Positions 1 to 10,807 of a DNA stretch of 64,000 bases are shown in pieces (the stretch's first letter is position 1; every line of letters begins with the position of its first letter). The translations under genes were made by a program, and so were the position numbers. The DNA comes from Odobenus rosmarus divergens (lineage: Eukaryota; Chordata; Mammalia; Carnivora; Odobenidae): the NCBI RefSeq assembly GCF_000321225.1, contig NW_004452144.1:103691-167690 (forward strand), written 5' to 3'. The notes under the pieces were generated by a model. That model was not told the DNA's origin, did not search any database, and saw only the letters and a list, made by a program, of their open reading frames with translations.

Positions 1-704
1 CCAGGAGTCTCTACCCAAGACTGCACATGAGAATAGCCTGACAAATGTGTAAAAAATAACCATGCTTAGGCCCAACCCAGACCAAATACATTTGCCTGGA
101 ATATCAGTTTCAGTGTGCCACAATTGAGCATAATGGCAGAGGTTGAAACCCATTGGTCCATACTGTTTTTGTACCCACCTATAAGTTGAGATAATTGTAA
201 TAATGTATGTGTATATATTTAAAATGCACATACATACATACATTCATACTCATCGATATACTTAAACTTCCTTTTTCTCCTTGACAAGGAACCCATTCTT
301 TACCCAGATTTCAACAAGGAAGCCCTCCATAACCTAGGGCAAATGAGATCTTATCTAAGTAAATGAGTGTAAATGACCTAGGGTCTCGCTGTCTGGCCTC
401 CTTTCCTTTCCTTTTTTCTTTTTCTCCTCTGTCTCCTTTCCTCTTTTCCAACACAGCTGATGCACCGACAACATCCTCTACCCCTACCTAAAGGTACCAC
501 AGAATAAAGTTTTAAACCCAATAATCTATAACATGCTTTTCAATTTTGAAAGCCTGTGATTTAATTACATACCTGTACTGTGATTACCATATACTAAAAG
601 CTTACCAATCAATAAAAAGATAAAGCACTGCCTGAGAGCTGCGCTGACCCTTCTTCCCACAAAGGCCAGGTGATCTGGTGCATTTCGGTGCATTTGCAAT
701 TATC
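1..704. other. Non-coding stretch, no gene seen
   Basis: No recognisable gene or repeat family. It contains a small CATA-type run near 228-243 and a long pyrimidine-rich tract at about 399-450. That tract ends in an acceptor-like 'acacag' at 451-456, described in the findings. The rest is ordinary AT-rich sequence. Confidence 0.6.
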
Positions 705-708
705 ACTC

Positions 709-904
709 GTGTGTGGGTGTGTGTGTGTATACACACGCACATATATACACATATATACATATATATACATGTATATACACATATATACATATATATACAA
801 ACTGGAATATTATTTATGTATATATATTTTTATATTTACATAAAATATAAAATATATATTTAAATTAAAATATAATATATATATGCATAAATAAATAAAT
901 AAAT
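709..904. repeat. Compound TG / ATACATAT / AAAT microsatellite
   Basis: A GT-rich run passes into imperfect repeats of 'atatatacat' with CA interruptions. It then becomes almost pure A/T and ends in an AAAT run at about 887-904. Open reading frames across it encode only repeated Tyr-Ile-His residues and are artefacts of the repeat. Length variation between individuals is likely. Confidence 0.9.
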
Positions 905-1786
905 GTCACAATTTATTTACCCATTCATCCATTCATGGATATTTGAGCTACTTCTACCTTTTAGCTATTGTGAATAGTGCTATTATAAACATGCATACAA
1001 ATGAATTTGTTTGAATATCTGTTTTTAATTATTTCATGCACATGCCTAGGAGTAGAATTATGGGCTTATATGGTAATTCTATATTTAACTTTTTGAGGAA
1101 CTGCCAAATTGTTTTCCACAGTAGCTGAACCATCTTCTATTCCCAACAGCAAAGTACAACAGTTCTCATTTCTCTACATACTCTCCAATATTTGTGATTT
1201 ATTAAAAAATATATTATAGCCTTCTCAGTAGGTGTGAAGGGGTACTTCACTGTGGTTTTGTTTTGCATTACCCAAATGACTAATGATGTTGGCATTTTTT
1301 TCATGTGCTTGTTAGCCCTTGGTGTATCTTTTTTGGATAAAGAAGTCCTTTGCCTCTTCAAGTTCTTTGCTTGTTGGGTTGTTTATCATTTTGTTGTTGA
1401 GCTGTTGGGGCAATTGGCCATAGATATATGGGTTTATTTCTGAACTCTTATTTCTACTCCATTGGTCTGGTCTGCATATCTATCCTACTGCCAGTACCAC
1501 ACTGTTCTGATTACTACGGTCTGTGGTAGGTTTTGAAACAGGGAAGTGTGATTTGGTTCTTCTTTTTCAATAATGTTTTGGGAATTCAGGGCCACTTGTA
1601 ACTCTATATGAATTTGAGGACTGGATTTTCCAATTCTGAAAAGAAAAAAAAAAGGGCCATTGGAATTTCGATAGGGATTGTTTCAAATCTATAGATCACT
1701 TTGAGCAGTTTTGACATCTTACTATTAAGTCTTCCGATCCATGAATACAGGATCTCTTTCCATTGATTTAGGTCTTCTAAATTTTC
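905..1786 (-). mobile_element. L1 LINE fragment, reverse strand (ORF2 3' part), left segment
   Basis: Read on the reverse strand, this is the late part of L1 ORF2 (reverse transcriptase C-terminal region). Hallmarks on the plus strand are the blocks 'ccattcatccattcatgg', 'ttagctattgtgaatagtgc' and 'ttttgaggaactgcc', followed by the block around 1440-1540 that reads 'ccattggtctggtctgc'. The copy is old: it has many substitutions, stops in every frame, and no intact coding capacity. It continues beyond the SINE at 1787-1969. It has no L1 3' end and no 5' end, so it is a fragment. Short open frames inside it are antisense shadows. Confidence 0.88.
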
Positions 1787-1969
1787 TTTTTTTTTTTTTT
1801 AAGATTTATTTATTTATTTGACAGAGGGAACACAAGTAAGGGGAGTGGGAGAGGGAGAAGCAGGCTTTCCACGGAGCAGGGAGCCCGATGCGGAACTCGA
1901 TCCCAGGACTCTGGGATCATGACCTGAGCCGAAGGCAGATGCCTAACAACTGGGCCACCCAGGTGCCCC
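1787..1969 (-). mobile_element. SINEC (tRNA-Lys-derived SINE), reverse strand, inserted in L1
   Basis: A T run and 'aagatttatttatttatttga' type tail lie at the left. The tRNA-like head ends at the right with 'ctgggccacccaggtgcccc'. The insertion splits an older L1: the flanking L1 text resumes at 1970 at the expected place. The direct repeats (about 1771-1786 and 1971-1987) are diverged, which fits an old insertion. Confidence 0.9.
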
Positions 1970-2465
1970 AGGGCTTCTTTACTTTCTGTCAGCAGTTTTC
2001 ATTGCACAAGTCTTTCACCCTCCTGGTTAAATTTATTCTTAGGCATTTTATTCTGTTGAATGCTATTATAAATGAAATTATTTCCTTAAGTTCCATTCAG
2101 ATTGTTAATATGTATAGAAACATTACTGGTTTGAGTGTGTTGATCTTGTATCCTGAAACTGCTGAATATATAGCTTTTTCTGTAGGTATTCTTTGGGATT
2201 TTCTATATATAGAATCATGACATCTGGGAATAGAGATAGTTTTACCTCTTCCTTTCCAATCTGGATACACTACATTTCTTTACGTTGCCTAATTGTTCTG
2301 GCTAGAACTTTCAGTACAATGTTGAATAGCAGTGGTGAAATAAGCATCACTGTCTTGCTCCTGATCTTAGTGGAAAATCTTTCCCTCTTTCACCATTGAG
2401 AATGATGTTAGCTATGAGTTTTTCATAAATGGACTTTATCATGTTGAGAAAGTACCCTTGCTTTT
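1970..2465 (-). mobile_element. L1 LINE fragment, reverse strand, right segment
   Basis: Continuation of the L1 at 905-1786, further toward the ORF2 5' side. Plus-strand landmarks are 'ttaggcattttattctg', 'tgtatcctgaaactgctga', 'agaatcatgacatctggg' and 'caatgttgaatagcagtgg'. All are antisense ORF2. Similarity fades after about 2465. No intact reading frame of L1 remains. Confidence 0.87.
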
Positions 2466-2540
2466 TACATTTTAAAATGTCTGAAAAAATCAAAAGCAAA
2501 ATAATGTTTTATGACACATGAACATTATATGAAATTAAAT

Positions 2541-2735
2541 TCAATGTTCATAACTACCTTTTTATTGGAACCCAGCCATGCTCATTCCTTCCCACATTGT
2601 ATAAGGCTGATTTTGTACTACTACAAGGGCAGAGTTGAGTAGTTGTGGCAGAAACCATATTGTCCACAAAGCCAAAAATATTTACCTAGCCTTTTATAGA
2701 AAATGTTTGCCAATTCCTGGCCTAGTCCTGCCCAT
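2541..2735 (+). mobile_element. Ancient hAT-type DNA transposon fragment
   Basis: It contains the diagnostic interior of a common hAT non-autonomous family: 'ttattggaacccagccatg', 'gggcagagttgagtagttg', 'aatatttacctagccttttatag' and an end resembling 'gtttgccaattcctgg'. Only one terminal inverted repeat is visible, so the copy is partial and old. The exact subfamily name is uncertain. Confidence 0.75.
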
Positions 2736-2736
2736 A

Positions 2737-2868
2737 AACTTTATGATAGCTGGAGCTTTTTATTTATTTTTTTACCACTGAATCTCGAGTACTTCCCATA
2801 TTAACTACCTAGTAAATGGTACATACTTAATAAAAATTTGTTGAAGTGATTAAATAATTCTAAAATCA
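2737..2868 (+). mobile_element. L2 LINE 3' end, forward
   Basis: The pattern 'ctcgagtacttcccat...taaatggtacatacttaataaaaatttgttgaa' resembles the L2 3' terminus. There the text 'gtgcctggcacatagtaggcactcaataaatatttgttgaa' is expected in order. It is diverged, so the family call is probable rather than certain. Confidence 0.5.
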
Positions 2869-3184
2869 ACCAATCCAGGAAATCTTTAATCCTTTGTTTA
2901 CCTGCTAACTCAAATGGCTACCTAAGAAAACAACAAACAAAAACATCTAATTATCTATTAATGGAGAATCAGTACAAAATTTTAAGGTGTGAAGATGACT
3001 AGTGTTACATATCAAATGAAATAGCATGTGCACACATGTCTTTGTGTATAAAGAGATATATTCACATATATAGCGCTTTCTATACAATAAGAGTTTGACT
3101 TCATCAGTTCTTTTTCCTTCTAGGAGTTAGAACTGAGTGAAAATCCTAACACATGTACTACATCATATCGAGTGGTCTTATCTT
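2869..3184. other. Unassigned AT-rich stretch
   Basis: No repeat family or gene recognised. A pyrimidine run followed by 'tctag' at 3108-3123 resembles a splice acceptor, but no matching exon or donor follows. Confidence 0.5.
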
Positions 3185-3310
3185 TTTTGATTCTTGGTTT
3201 CCTCATGTGTAAAATGGTCAAAACCGTATCTCTCATGGGACTTTTGTGGTGATTATTTGAATATTACATGTACAGCACCTAGAAAAAGCCCGGGACAAAG
3301 TAGCTGGTGG
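3185..3310 (+). mobile_element. MIR SINE, forward
   Basis: The ordered MIR blocks are present: 'ttcctcatgtgtaaaatgg', then 'gtggtgattatttgaatattacatgtacagcacctag', then a weak 'cccgggacaaagtag' terminus. The tRNA-like head is not recognisable, so this is a 3' partial copy. Confidence 0.75.
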
Positions 3311-3620
3311 CAGTTTGCAAGACTATTACAGTGAAAGAATACAATGATAGCTCAAAATTAGAACAGAAGTACAGGCCTATTTACAAATTAGCATAAGCGT
3401 ATGAGATAATCTAGCATGGTAGACAGTTTAAATTTACAAACTATCACAAAAACTATCACCATAATATATCTTGGTGAGGGCCTTGTATGTTTTTAAGTAA
3501 CATGTTTTAAGCCTACAGGAGATGAGAACTGAAATTTACCACATCCACTGTGGTCAGACTGAGTGGTGGGGTCAAGCTTGGAAGAGCTATTGCCCAACTA
3601 GTGCATAAAGAGCCTCTAGA

Positions 3621-3622
<2 letters not shown>

Positions 3623-3655
<33 letters not shown>
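3623..3655. repeat. (TG)n microsatellite
   Basis: An uninterrupted TG run of about 16 units ends in 'tatgcaagtg'. A short GA run follows at about 3692-3702. The His-Thr open frame on the other strand is produced by the repeat. Confidence 0.95.
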
Positions 3656-3658
<3 letters not shown>

Positions 3659-3659
3659 C

Positions 3660-4190
3660 AAGTGTATACCTGTGAGGGAGGGACTTCAGGGGAGAGAGAG
3701 AGAGCTACTTGGCTCTTAAATAAAAAGGGACAGTGGAACAGTGCTCTTGGCACTGCATGTCCAATGTAAAAATAATATACATTTTGTCTCCATTTGGGTT
3801 GTACTTCCAGGTAGAGGTTGTGCTCAATGAGAATCAAGTTGAAAATGTTTCTCTGGTCCCATTTAAAAGGTTATACATAATGAGATTTCTGCCGTGGTGG
3901 GAAAGTTAAGAATTCTGGGTGACTTGCCAAATCTTTTGATCGCAAAGAATGCTTTTAATACACATTGCAAAGCATTTGTCTTTGCAAGGTGTAAAATGCC
4001 AGAGCTCAGCTTCCTTTTTCAGGGTCTGTTACTCTCCATAGCATAATTTACCTTAAATCCTCCAGCAGTGTTAACTCTTTACCCTCAGTAGCACGGGAAC
4101 TGTGTATCAATGTGTATGACTGTGTATTCCCTGAGAGTCTCCCTGTGCATTTTCATCCACCCTTGGGATTCTAGGATTCTGACAAACACT
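3660..4190. other. Unassigned stretch, no gene seen
   Basis: Mostly unique-looking sequence without recognisable repeats or credible coding signal. Confidence 0.5.
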
Positions 4191-4194
4191 GAAA

Positions 4195-4340
4195 TAATCT
4201 GTCTTTTCAATTAGTCAATACATATTTATTGAGCACCATATATGTGTTCAGGCTGTATTTAAGGAATATGACATATGATTGGTGCTCTCAAGAGAGGCTG
4301 TAAAGCTTATGATATTCACAGAGCTCCTCTGGAAGGATAC
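4195..4340 (-). mobile_element. L2 LINE 3' part, reverse
   Basis: 'caatacatatttattgagcacc' is the reverse complement of the L2 3' end. It is followed by text matching the antisense of the adjacent L2 region (ggtgctctcaagagaggctg). Diverged ancient copy. Confidence 0.5.
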
Positions 4341-4447
4341 ATAAGAAACTAGTGATAGTAGATACCTCTGAGGACGTAAAGGGGAAGAAGGGAAGGATAA
4401 CTTTTCACTATGTACCTTTTGATACCATTTGAACTTGTACATGTGAT

Positions 4448-4462
4448 TGATTTACCTATTTT
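4448..4462. repeat. Target-site duplication copy 1
   Basis: 'tgatttacctatttt', identical to 4672-4686. The first 13 bases recur at 5113-5125. It marks the left boundary of a SINE insertion and, with the third copy, shows repeated use of one target site. Confidence 0.92.
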
Positions 4463-4671
4463 GTTTTTATTTTTAAATTTTTTTAGATTTTATTTATTTA
4501 TTTGAGGGGGGGAGGAGCATAGAAGGAGGGAAAAAGAGGAGGAAAGAATCTCAAGCGGACTTTGCGCTGAGCGTGGAGCCCCACACAGGGCTCGATGTAA
4601 CAATACTGAGATCATGACTGAGCCGAAACCAAGAATGGGACCCTTAACCGACAGAGCCACCCAGGCGGCCC
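4463..4671 (-). mobile_element. SINEC, reverse strand, perfect 15-bp TSD
   Basis: The T-rich tail is on the left, then a polypurine block, then the reverse-complement tRNA-like head ending 'agagccacccaggcggccc'. It is flanked by a perfect 15-bp direct repeat (4448-4462 and 4672-4686). The body has many substitutions relative to the copy at 43876 and carries the 'gctgagcgtggagcccc' middle-block variant, an older subtype. Confidence 0.95.
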
Positions 4672-4686
4672 TGATTTACCTATTTT

Positions 4687-4742
4687 CTTTTTAAAATTTT
4701 TTTCTTAATATGTTATGTTAGTCACCATACAGTACATCATTG
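4687..4742 (-). mobile_element. Carnivoran L1 3' end, reverse strand, left part
   Basis: After the 4672-4686 direct repeat there is a T/A-rich run (the L1 poly(A) read in reverse), then 'atgttatgttagtcaccatac'. This is the antisense of the carnivoran L1 3' untranslated end. It is interrupted at 4743 by a SINE and resumes at 4959. Confidence 0.85.
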
Positions 4743-4958
4743 TGTTTTTTTGTTTGTTTTAAGATTTTTTATTTATTTATTTGACAGAGAGAGAGAGAGA
4801 GAGACAGCAAGAGAGGGAACACAAGCAGGGGGAGTGGGAGAGGGAGAAGCAGACTCCCTGCTAAGCAGGGAGCCCCATGCGGGACTCGATCCCAGTACCC
4901 CAGGATCATGACCTGAGCTGAAGGCAGATGCCCAACGACTAAGCCACCCAAGCGCCCC
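4743..4958 (-). mobile_element. SINEC, reverse strand, nested in L1 3' end
   Basis: Complete SINEC with T tail, GA-rich run, 'agactccctgctaagcaggg' middle block and tRNA-like head at the right. The 13-bp duplication 'cagtacatcattg' occurs at 4730-4742 and 4959-4971 and belongs to the L1 sequence. The SINE therefore landed after the L1. Open frames across it are antisense artefacts. Confidence 0.95.
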
Positions 4959-5112
4959 CAGTACATCATTGGTTTTTGATGTAGTGTTCCATGACTCATT
5001 GTTTGAGTATAACACCCAGCGCTCCATGCAACACGTGCCCTCCTTAATACCATCACGGGGCTAACCCATCCCCCCACCCCCTTCCCTTTTTAAAACCCTC
5101 AGTTTGATTCCC
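4959..5112 (-). mobile_element. Carnivoran L1 3' end, reverse strand, right part
   Basis: Continues the L1 of 4687-4742 with 'ttggtttttgatgtagtgtt', 'agcgctccatgcaacacg' and 'ccctccttaatacc'. It ends abruptly (5' truncation of the L1) at about 5112. The direct repeat 'tgatttacctatt' at 5113-5125 follows immediately, so the right boundary is well defined. Confidence 0.88.
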
Positions 5113-5139
5113 TGATTTACCTATTCTGAAACAAAACTA

Positions 5140-5334
5140 GAGGCACCTCGGTGGCCCCATCGGTTAAGCGGCTGCCTTCGGCTCAGGTCATGATCCCAGC
5201 GTGTGGGATCGAGCCCCATATCAGGCTCCCTGCTCGGCAGGGAGTCTGCTTCTCCCTCTCCCTGCTGCTCTGCCTACTTGTGCTCTCTATCTCTGTCAGA
5301 TAAATAAATAAAAATTCTTAAAAAAATAAAAAAA
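5140..5334 (+). mobile_element. SINEC, forward strand
   Basis: The head 'aggcacctcggtggcccc' is followed by 'ttcggctcaggtcatgatcc', 'tccctgctcggcagggag', a pyrimidine block and an AAATA-rich tail. Box A/B-like pol III promoter segments are inside the tRNA-like head. Flanking duplications are imperfect (about 5128-5139 against 5335-5347). Confidence 0.92.
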
Positions 5335-5335
5335 G

Positions 5336-7125
5336 AAAGCTAAACTAAAAATCACAACTTCATAGATGGTTTAATGGTAAAGCTTTATTTGCAGGAAATA
5401 ACTGGGAGGGATCTGAGTGTGTCAAATACCACTAGTGATGTAGATTCTAGGCTAGTCAAGGGAAGGAAGAATGAGGACTGAAATAATTGGAAACAATTTA
5501 TCCAGTGCTCTTGCACTGCCAGTGGATTATGAATTAGATCATAGATACATGGCCCACCATGGTCAAAATGTTCCCCAGTCATTTTGGGGGGTCCCCAGGG
5601 ATGATTCAAATACAGTCACAAGCTTCCCTCTCAAATCTCTGCCCTTGCGTCTTATGCGTGCATCTGCTTGCCCCCTAGTTGGGGGTGGAGCCTCAGCAGG
5701 GCCGCCTTTGCCTACCTTATTCCTGCCTGGGGCACATCTTTGGCCCCAACAGTGCAGCAGTTCACTTACTACTCATTCTGTAGTCATTACAACACAGAAC
5801 CGAGGGCAGCATAGCCTTCTAGAATAGCAACTTTATGCTACACTTTGTCACCTGTAGTCCCTCTGGTCTCATGTGGCTCATGAAAACAATTATTTTACCT
5901 GCTACTTATAGTTAATTATAGCTGGCCTGTTTTCTGCAAAAGGCTGGTCATGGACTGGATACTAGGCCACCCTCACCACTGTACAAACCTTCCTGGCTCT
6001 CCTCTCAGAGCCCACAGATAACTTAGTGTCATGTATATGGTCTCATGCAAATAGATGACAGGATAGAAAAATGCCATCATATATGCATATTACACTTAAT
6101 TCATATCTAGTCTACACATATATGATATTTACAGAACATATGTATATATTTTCATTCCCAATACTGCCACATGCAATGTCAGATGCTTATTAAATTCCCA
6201 ATGGTTACATTTGATTTTAAAACTTGTATAGTAGGTACGGCTCTGGAGGATCAGACTCTGGAGAAAGGGCATATCGCATGAAGTTTATCAAATGAACTTA
6301 ATTCTCTCCAATTTATGATGGCATAAAAATTAATCTCAAGGAGGATGGATAGCAAGTTTTAGTATACATACTCCAATTACTAGGACATCCTTTGCTTTGA
6401 ACCTTCTAATCAAAAAGAACCCTTGAGTCTGGCATCTCATATTTGTTTAATGGAAGAAACATTTATTTTCTAGCTTTGCAGAAATTCCTAGGTGGATCTG
6501 AGTCCTAAACAGCTTTGTAAATTATATAGTTAACGCTCTTTGCTGAAGTCCCATGTAAGGACTGAGTCAGGAAGTGTTGGGTATGAATGGGCAGAAGTTG
6601 CCACGAGAGATGTAAGCTGAAGATTTACAGAGAGAATGAAAACTTACATCCTTAGCGGGTATTTTGTTGATGGCTTGTAATAGTCTCCTAGGAGGTTTAC
6701 CTTGCATGTCTGGCATCTACAGAACAAATAGCCTCAGCCTGCACTGACCTTGGTATCATTATGAATTATTTTAACAGGAAGAAACTTGGGAAAACATCTC
6801 TAATGTATTAGATACCACCCTGCTAAATGCAGCATCTGGAATAAAGGTCCTCTCTATCTGTCTGTTCACTGTGTGCTGGAGATATGCCAGGCTATCAAAG
6901 CCAGCATGAATATGTAGATCGTTTTGCCTTCAAAAAAGTTGGTACCCAAGTTTGGAATTCTTTTCCATTAATATTTGCAACAACCTGTAAATTTTAGAAG
7001 GATAAGAAGCAGAAAGTTATTCAAATACTTGAGGTAATGTTACATATGGAATCATTAAAGGCAAATGCTTAAGAAAAACATACTTCAAAAGAAAATGACA
7101 TCCAGTAATTTACAGAACCCAGCAC
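5336..7125. other. Unassigned 1.8-kb stretch, no gene seen
   Basis: No repeat family recognised. A 118-codon open frame at 5471-5827 shows no domain, and nothing around it suggests a gene. The stretch is moderately AT-rich throughout. Confidence 0.5.
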
Positions 7126-7129
7126 TGTA

Positions 7130-7276
7130 TCCACTAGTTTTCATCCTGATTTGGTTATTTGATTAGTAGGTGACCTTGAAATAACCTCTTAATATGTCTG
7201 TTCTCCTGGTTTGCAAAAGAAGGACATTGAACCAAATGGTTTATGGGTTCCTTTCAGCTTTAAAATTCCATGAGTT
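7130..7276 (+). mobile_element. MIR-like ancient SINE, forward
   Basis: The order 'taggtgaccttgaaataacctctt', then 'ttgcaaaagaaggacattgaac', then 'cctttcagctttaaaattcc' fits a MIR-related mammalian repeat. The last part resembles the 'gatccctttcagctctaacattcc' type ending. Subfamily uncertain. Confidence 0.5.
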
Positions 7277-8824
7277 AATGAATGCAAATGAAAGTAAGAC
7301 CTATGAAACACTAAAAGAACAAAAATTAGAAATCACTATTCATTAGAAAAAAAAAGTACATCAGGAATGTATGAGTAGCACTTTATGCTAAAGGAATGAA
7401 GAACGGACACCTGTGGTTCCAAGAGGGAACAAGGCAATGATTAATTGATAGGGTAAAATAAATCTGTAACTTTATAAATAACTCTTTTAAAGACTTGCCA
7501 AAAAATAATAAACTTGTTTTCCTCTATACATATAAAGATTGTGCACATGCCATTGCATGAGGTTAACAGCTTCTCTGTTGGCTCACCTAGATTATGCTTG
7601 ATCTGTCGTTCCCCTTCTATTGCATTCCTAACAGGATGGATTCATGGACTGCTGGATGAAGTGGGAATGAAACGGCAGAGAGGATTAACTCCTTAACAAA
7701 AACCATTCATTTTGCACTCTATCCTTATGTGAATGCACTGAAGACCTTCCACAATGCACTGCATGTGTTATTGTAAAAATAAATCAGTATTGTTTGCAAG
7801 AATATGTTCATCATATCAGTTAGCTAGGGGTGCAAAGGGGCTGAGACACAGGGCAGGGACATAATGATTCGTGGAAAGGGGATAAAAATCTCTAACAAGC
7901 ACAAATTACAGTGATTAAACCAAAGCAGACTGAGATACTTAGTGGAAGATGCCCATTTCGATTAGTAAACAACAAACTCACAAGAGATGCTGAGAGTATC
8001 AGGTACAGTAGGAACACTCTGGTGGTAGGGATTAGTCTGATTTGGGGCAAAAAGTATCAAAAAGAAAGGGGAAAGCAAATACCAAGTGACAAACTTCATC
8101 ATCTAAATGCACCACTACCCTTAGGGGAGAGGGCCATATATCTCCGCCTCAAGCTTCAGAATCCTCTTAGATGTAGTCTTACTTTGCTCATTTAAAAAGC
8201 CCAATTCTCTTGTTTCCATCCAGCCTGTGTATGTGAAAGGATGATGCTAGAAAAAGGTACAATGACATCGGCAAGAAGTGGCTACTAGTAGATATATGGA
8301 AAGAAAAAAAAAAAAAGACAACACAACTGCTAAAACCAGGTATGAACACTTGGGAAGACAGTGGTATGGGCCACTTGTGGGGCTAAAGCAAGATGAGCCC
8401 CCTAAAGGATGTGCCAAGCACTTTTTTCCCCATGTAAATAATGTGCTGCGAACCAGGGCTATGAACCTCCACTTGTCTGTCTTCACTACCCTTCTGCGGC
8501 TGCTGTAGAGGATCCGGAGCTTTCACTCTGCCCACTACCCCTTGGGATTAGAGGACAGTGGGGCCATCTGAAAGGAAGACTGTCTGATGAAGAGGAATCT
8601 GCTTAGAGCTAGCTCTAAGCTTACAATTCCTGTTTACCTGTGAGAATCCAAAAGCCTTGTGAGAACATAATGAACAGTAACCAATTAAAAAAGCTTTAGT
8701 ATGACCAAACCTTGACAGCACCCAAAAAATCCCATCAATAGAAAAGATCTATGACATTGTGTTATTATTTTTTACTTAACTGACAGAAATTCATCTGTCA
8801 TTTTGGTTCTAGGTAGACAAGCAA
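7277..8824. other. Unassigned 1.5-kb stretch
   Basis: No gene or clear repeat family. It includes a perfect 20-bp palindrome at 8601-8620 (see findings) and an A13 run at about 8305-8317. Two open frames of 76-94 codons at 7911-8195 and 8278-8508 show no recognisable domain. Confidence 0.5.
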
Positions 8825-9110
8825 GAAATTATTTATTGAGTACCTATTGCATTCACATAAAAGTGCTTGGGGATGTAAGAAATTCTAACATATTCTATGC
8901 TAAAGTTCCTGTGAAAAGAGCAATGCCTGGTTAGATAAGCCGTACACTCAAATGTCATGCGAGGACTGAACAAACAAGTGTGATTGGATTTTTAGGGAGC
9001 GAGCAGTTCTTTCCAGGTAAGGCAAATAGGAAATTCTTCCTGGATATGCTGACATTTGAACTTGGCCTTGAAAGATTGGTGGTTAGGGGGATGAGGATAT
9101 ACCGTATTTT
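8825..9110 (-). mobile_element. L2 LINE, reverse
   Basis: 'attatttattgagtacctattg' is the reverse complement of the L2 3' terminus. Downstream, 'atgctgacatttgaacttggccttgaaagattgg' matches the antisense of the next L2 block. Orientation and order agree, so reverse-strand L2 is likely. Confidence 0.6.
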
Positions 9111-9407
9111 TCAATTTCTATATCGGGTTTTCAACTTTTAACATTGCCCAAATCACACGTGCATGAATAATAAAAGTGTACATTTAACTCAGTAAAATAT
9201 ATTTCTATCTCCCATTAGCCTCAAAGAGCTATATTTAAATTTATTCAGAATTTAAACATCAATTATGTTTTTAAAATTGAGGAAACCTGGTATGTTCACA
9301 GGCCGGCAGGGCAGAGACATTCTGGGGTCAAGACAGGAGCAGTAAAAATGTAGAAGTGTAAAGAGAGATTTGTTGGAAAGATGGATGACACACAGATGAT
9401 TTTTAAA

Positions 9408-9446
9408 AATTAATTAATTAATTAATTTATTTATTTATTTATTTTG
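9408..9446. repeat. (TTAA)n/(TTTA)n simple repeat
   Basis: Five TTAA units run into four or five TTTA units, directly before a MIR-like sequence. Confidence 0.9.
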
Positions 9447-9580
9447 CTGTGTGACTTGAGCTCAGTCATCAAACCTCTCTGTGCTTTGGGTTAGTCACCA
9501 TTGAGACAATGCTGGAAAGAGGAAAAAAGCATGACTGTAAATAGTTTGGTTGATATAAAATCCTATATAAATGAGTAACA
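9447..9580 (+). mobile_element. MIR SINE, forward, partial
   Basis: 'gctgtgtgacttgagctcag' and 'caaacctctctgtgctttggg' are the MIR central core in order. The distal part is weak. Confidence 0.6.
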
Positions 9581-10690
9581 AGTGTAAGGAGGTATGTTTA
9601 ATTAGATATTGATTAAGTTAGAGAGCCTTTATCTGACCTTCTAGAAGCTGTGTATTTCTATTTGCAGTTAACTCCAATTTGCCTTGTGAACATGCACACA
9701 GTTGTATGAGTAAACGAAAGTAAGAGGTCTTACCATGAAGGTGAAGAATGGATTAGTTGGAACGCCAAGGTAAAAGGCATGAAGGCTCAGCCAAATGACA
9801 ACGTAGAGAATAACAGCTTCAACTTTCCTTGAAATGAAGATAGTTACACAATGAATATGATGGTTCTTTCATACTGGAACCAGGCAGGAATTGGCAGGGC
9901 CATATTGTAATAAAATGTCTGTGGCTACCACTTGATAATGAGTCTATCCTGGGCCCTTTGAGGTAGGAGAAAGAAAAGAGCTGGTTGAGATGAATGGGTA
10001 TGCAGTTGCCTCCTGCTATGGATAGCCATGAATGCATGTGTGAATTAAAGAAAGGAAATGACACTGCAGCATCAGGAAAAGTGTGAACCAAGATGGATCA
10101 TATTCTGAAATCCCTTCTTTATACAGAAGACAGAACATTAACTATTATATTTACCATGATTTTTGCTCTACCTCCCACCAATCTAGAGTTACATGTGCAT
10201 TTCTTCTATCAATCGAAACCATCCATGCATCTAGGTAAATGATACAGAATATATACTGGCTTGTATCACACTGCACACTTCTCTTTATTACCTCAACCTA
10301 ATAGTACATATTTTCTACATACTTAGTGTGTCCTGTATTATCTTCTGGCATTTTTATGTTGATCTTCTTGTATTGTTATTTAAATCATTAACACACAGCA
10401 GCTTATAGTCATAGGGGAGGTAAAAAAGCCCAAGAGGGAAGAGCATATATTGTATCTGCTTTTATACTCTCCATCGGACATAAGGGAAAGGAGGTTGTCA
10501 TAAGTATTTCTTCAAAGACTGAAAGACTGAATGAGGAAATGAAACTATTTCATTCTTCACTATGGAACAGGATGGTAAACTTCTATGTGCATTCAACTCC
10601 TGAGATGAGACACACGGAAACAGTGAGGGGAGCTCTACTCCCTAACTCTGCCAGAGCCCATGTTTTGGACACTAAGAACTTCATGTTACA
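9581..10690. other. Unassigned 1.1-kb stretch
   Basis: No gene or confidently named repeat. A reverse open frame at 9819-10091 (90 codons) has no recognisable domain. Confidence 0.5.
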
Positions 10691-10691
10691 A

Positions 10692-10767
10692 CTCTTTTAG
10701 TTATATCTTCACAAAGAAGTTAGAAGTTAGAAGCTCTTATAGTTATATCTTCACAAAGAAGTTAGAA
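10692..10767. repeat. 42-bp tandem duplication
   Basis: The unit starting 'ctcttttagttatatcttc' (10692-10733) is followed directly by a second, partial copy at 10734-10767 that begins 'ctcttatag'. There is one mismatch over about 34 aligned bases. The period is 42. Confidence 0.93.
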
Positions 10768-10807
10768 ATATCAAGTCCTTTAAATTCCACCTGTGAGATT
10801 GGTGATC

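Noticed and set aside
3600..3840. His/Thr-rich reverse open frame
   Set aside because: Produced by translating the TG microsatellite.
4769..5077. 102-codon reverse open frame
   Set aside because: It lies across a SINEC and an L1 3' end; it is translation of repeats, not a gene.
5471..5827. 118-codon open frame
   Set aside because: No domain or start context; isolated, and nothing conserved is recognisable.
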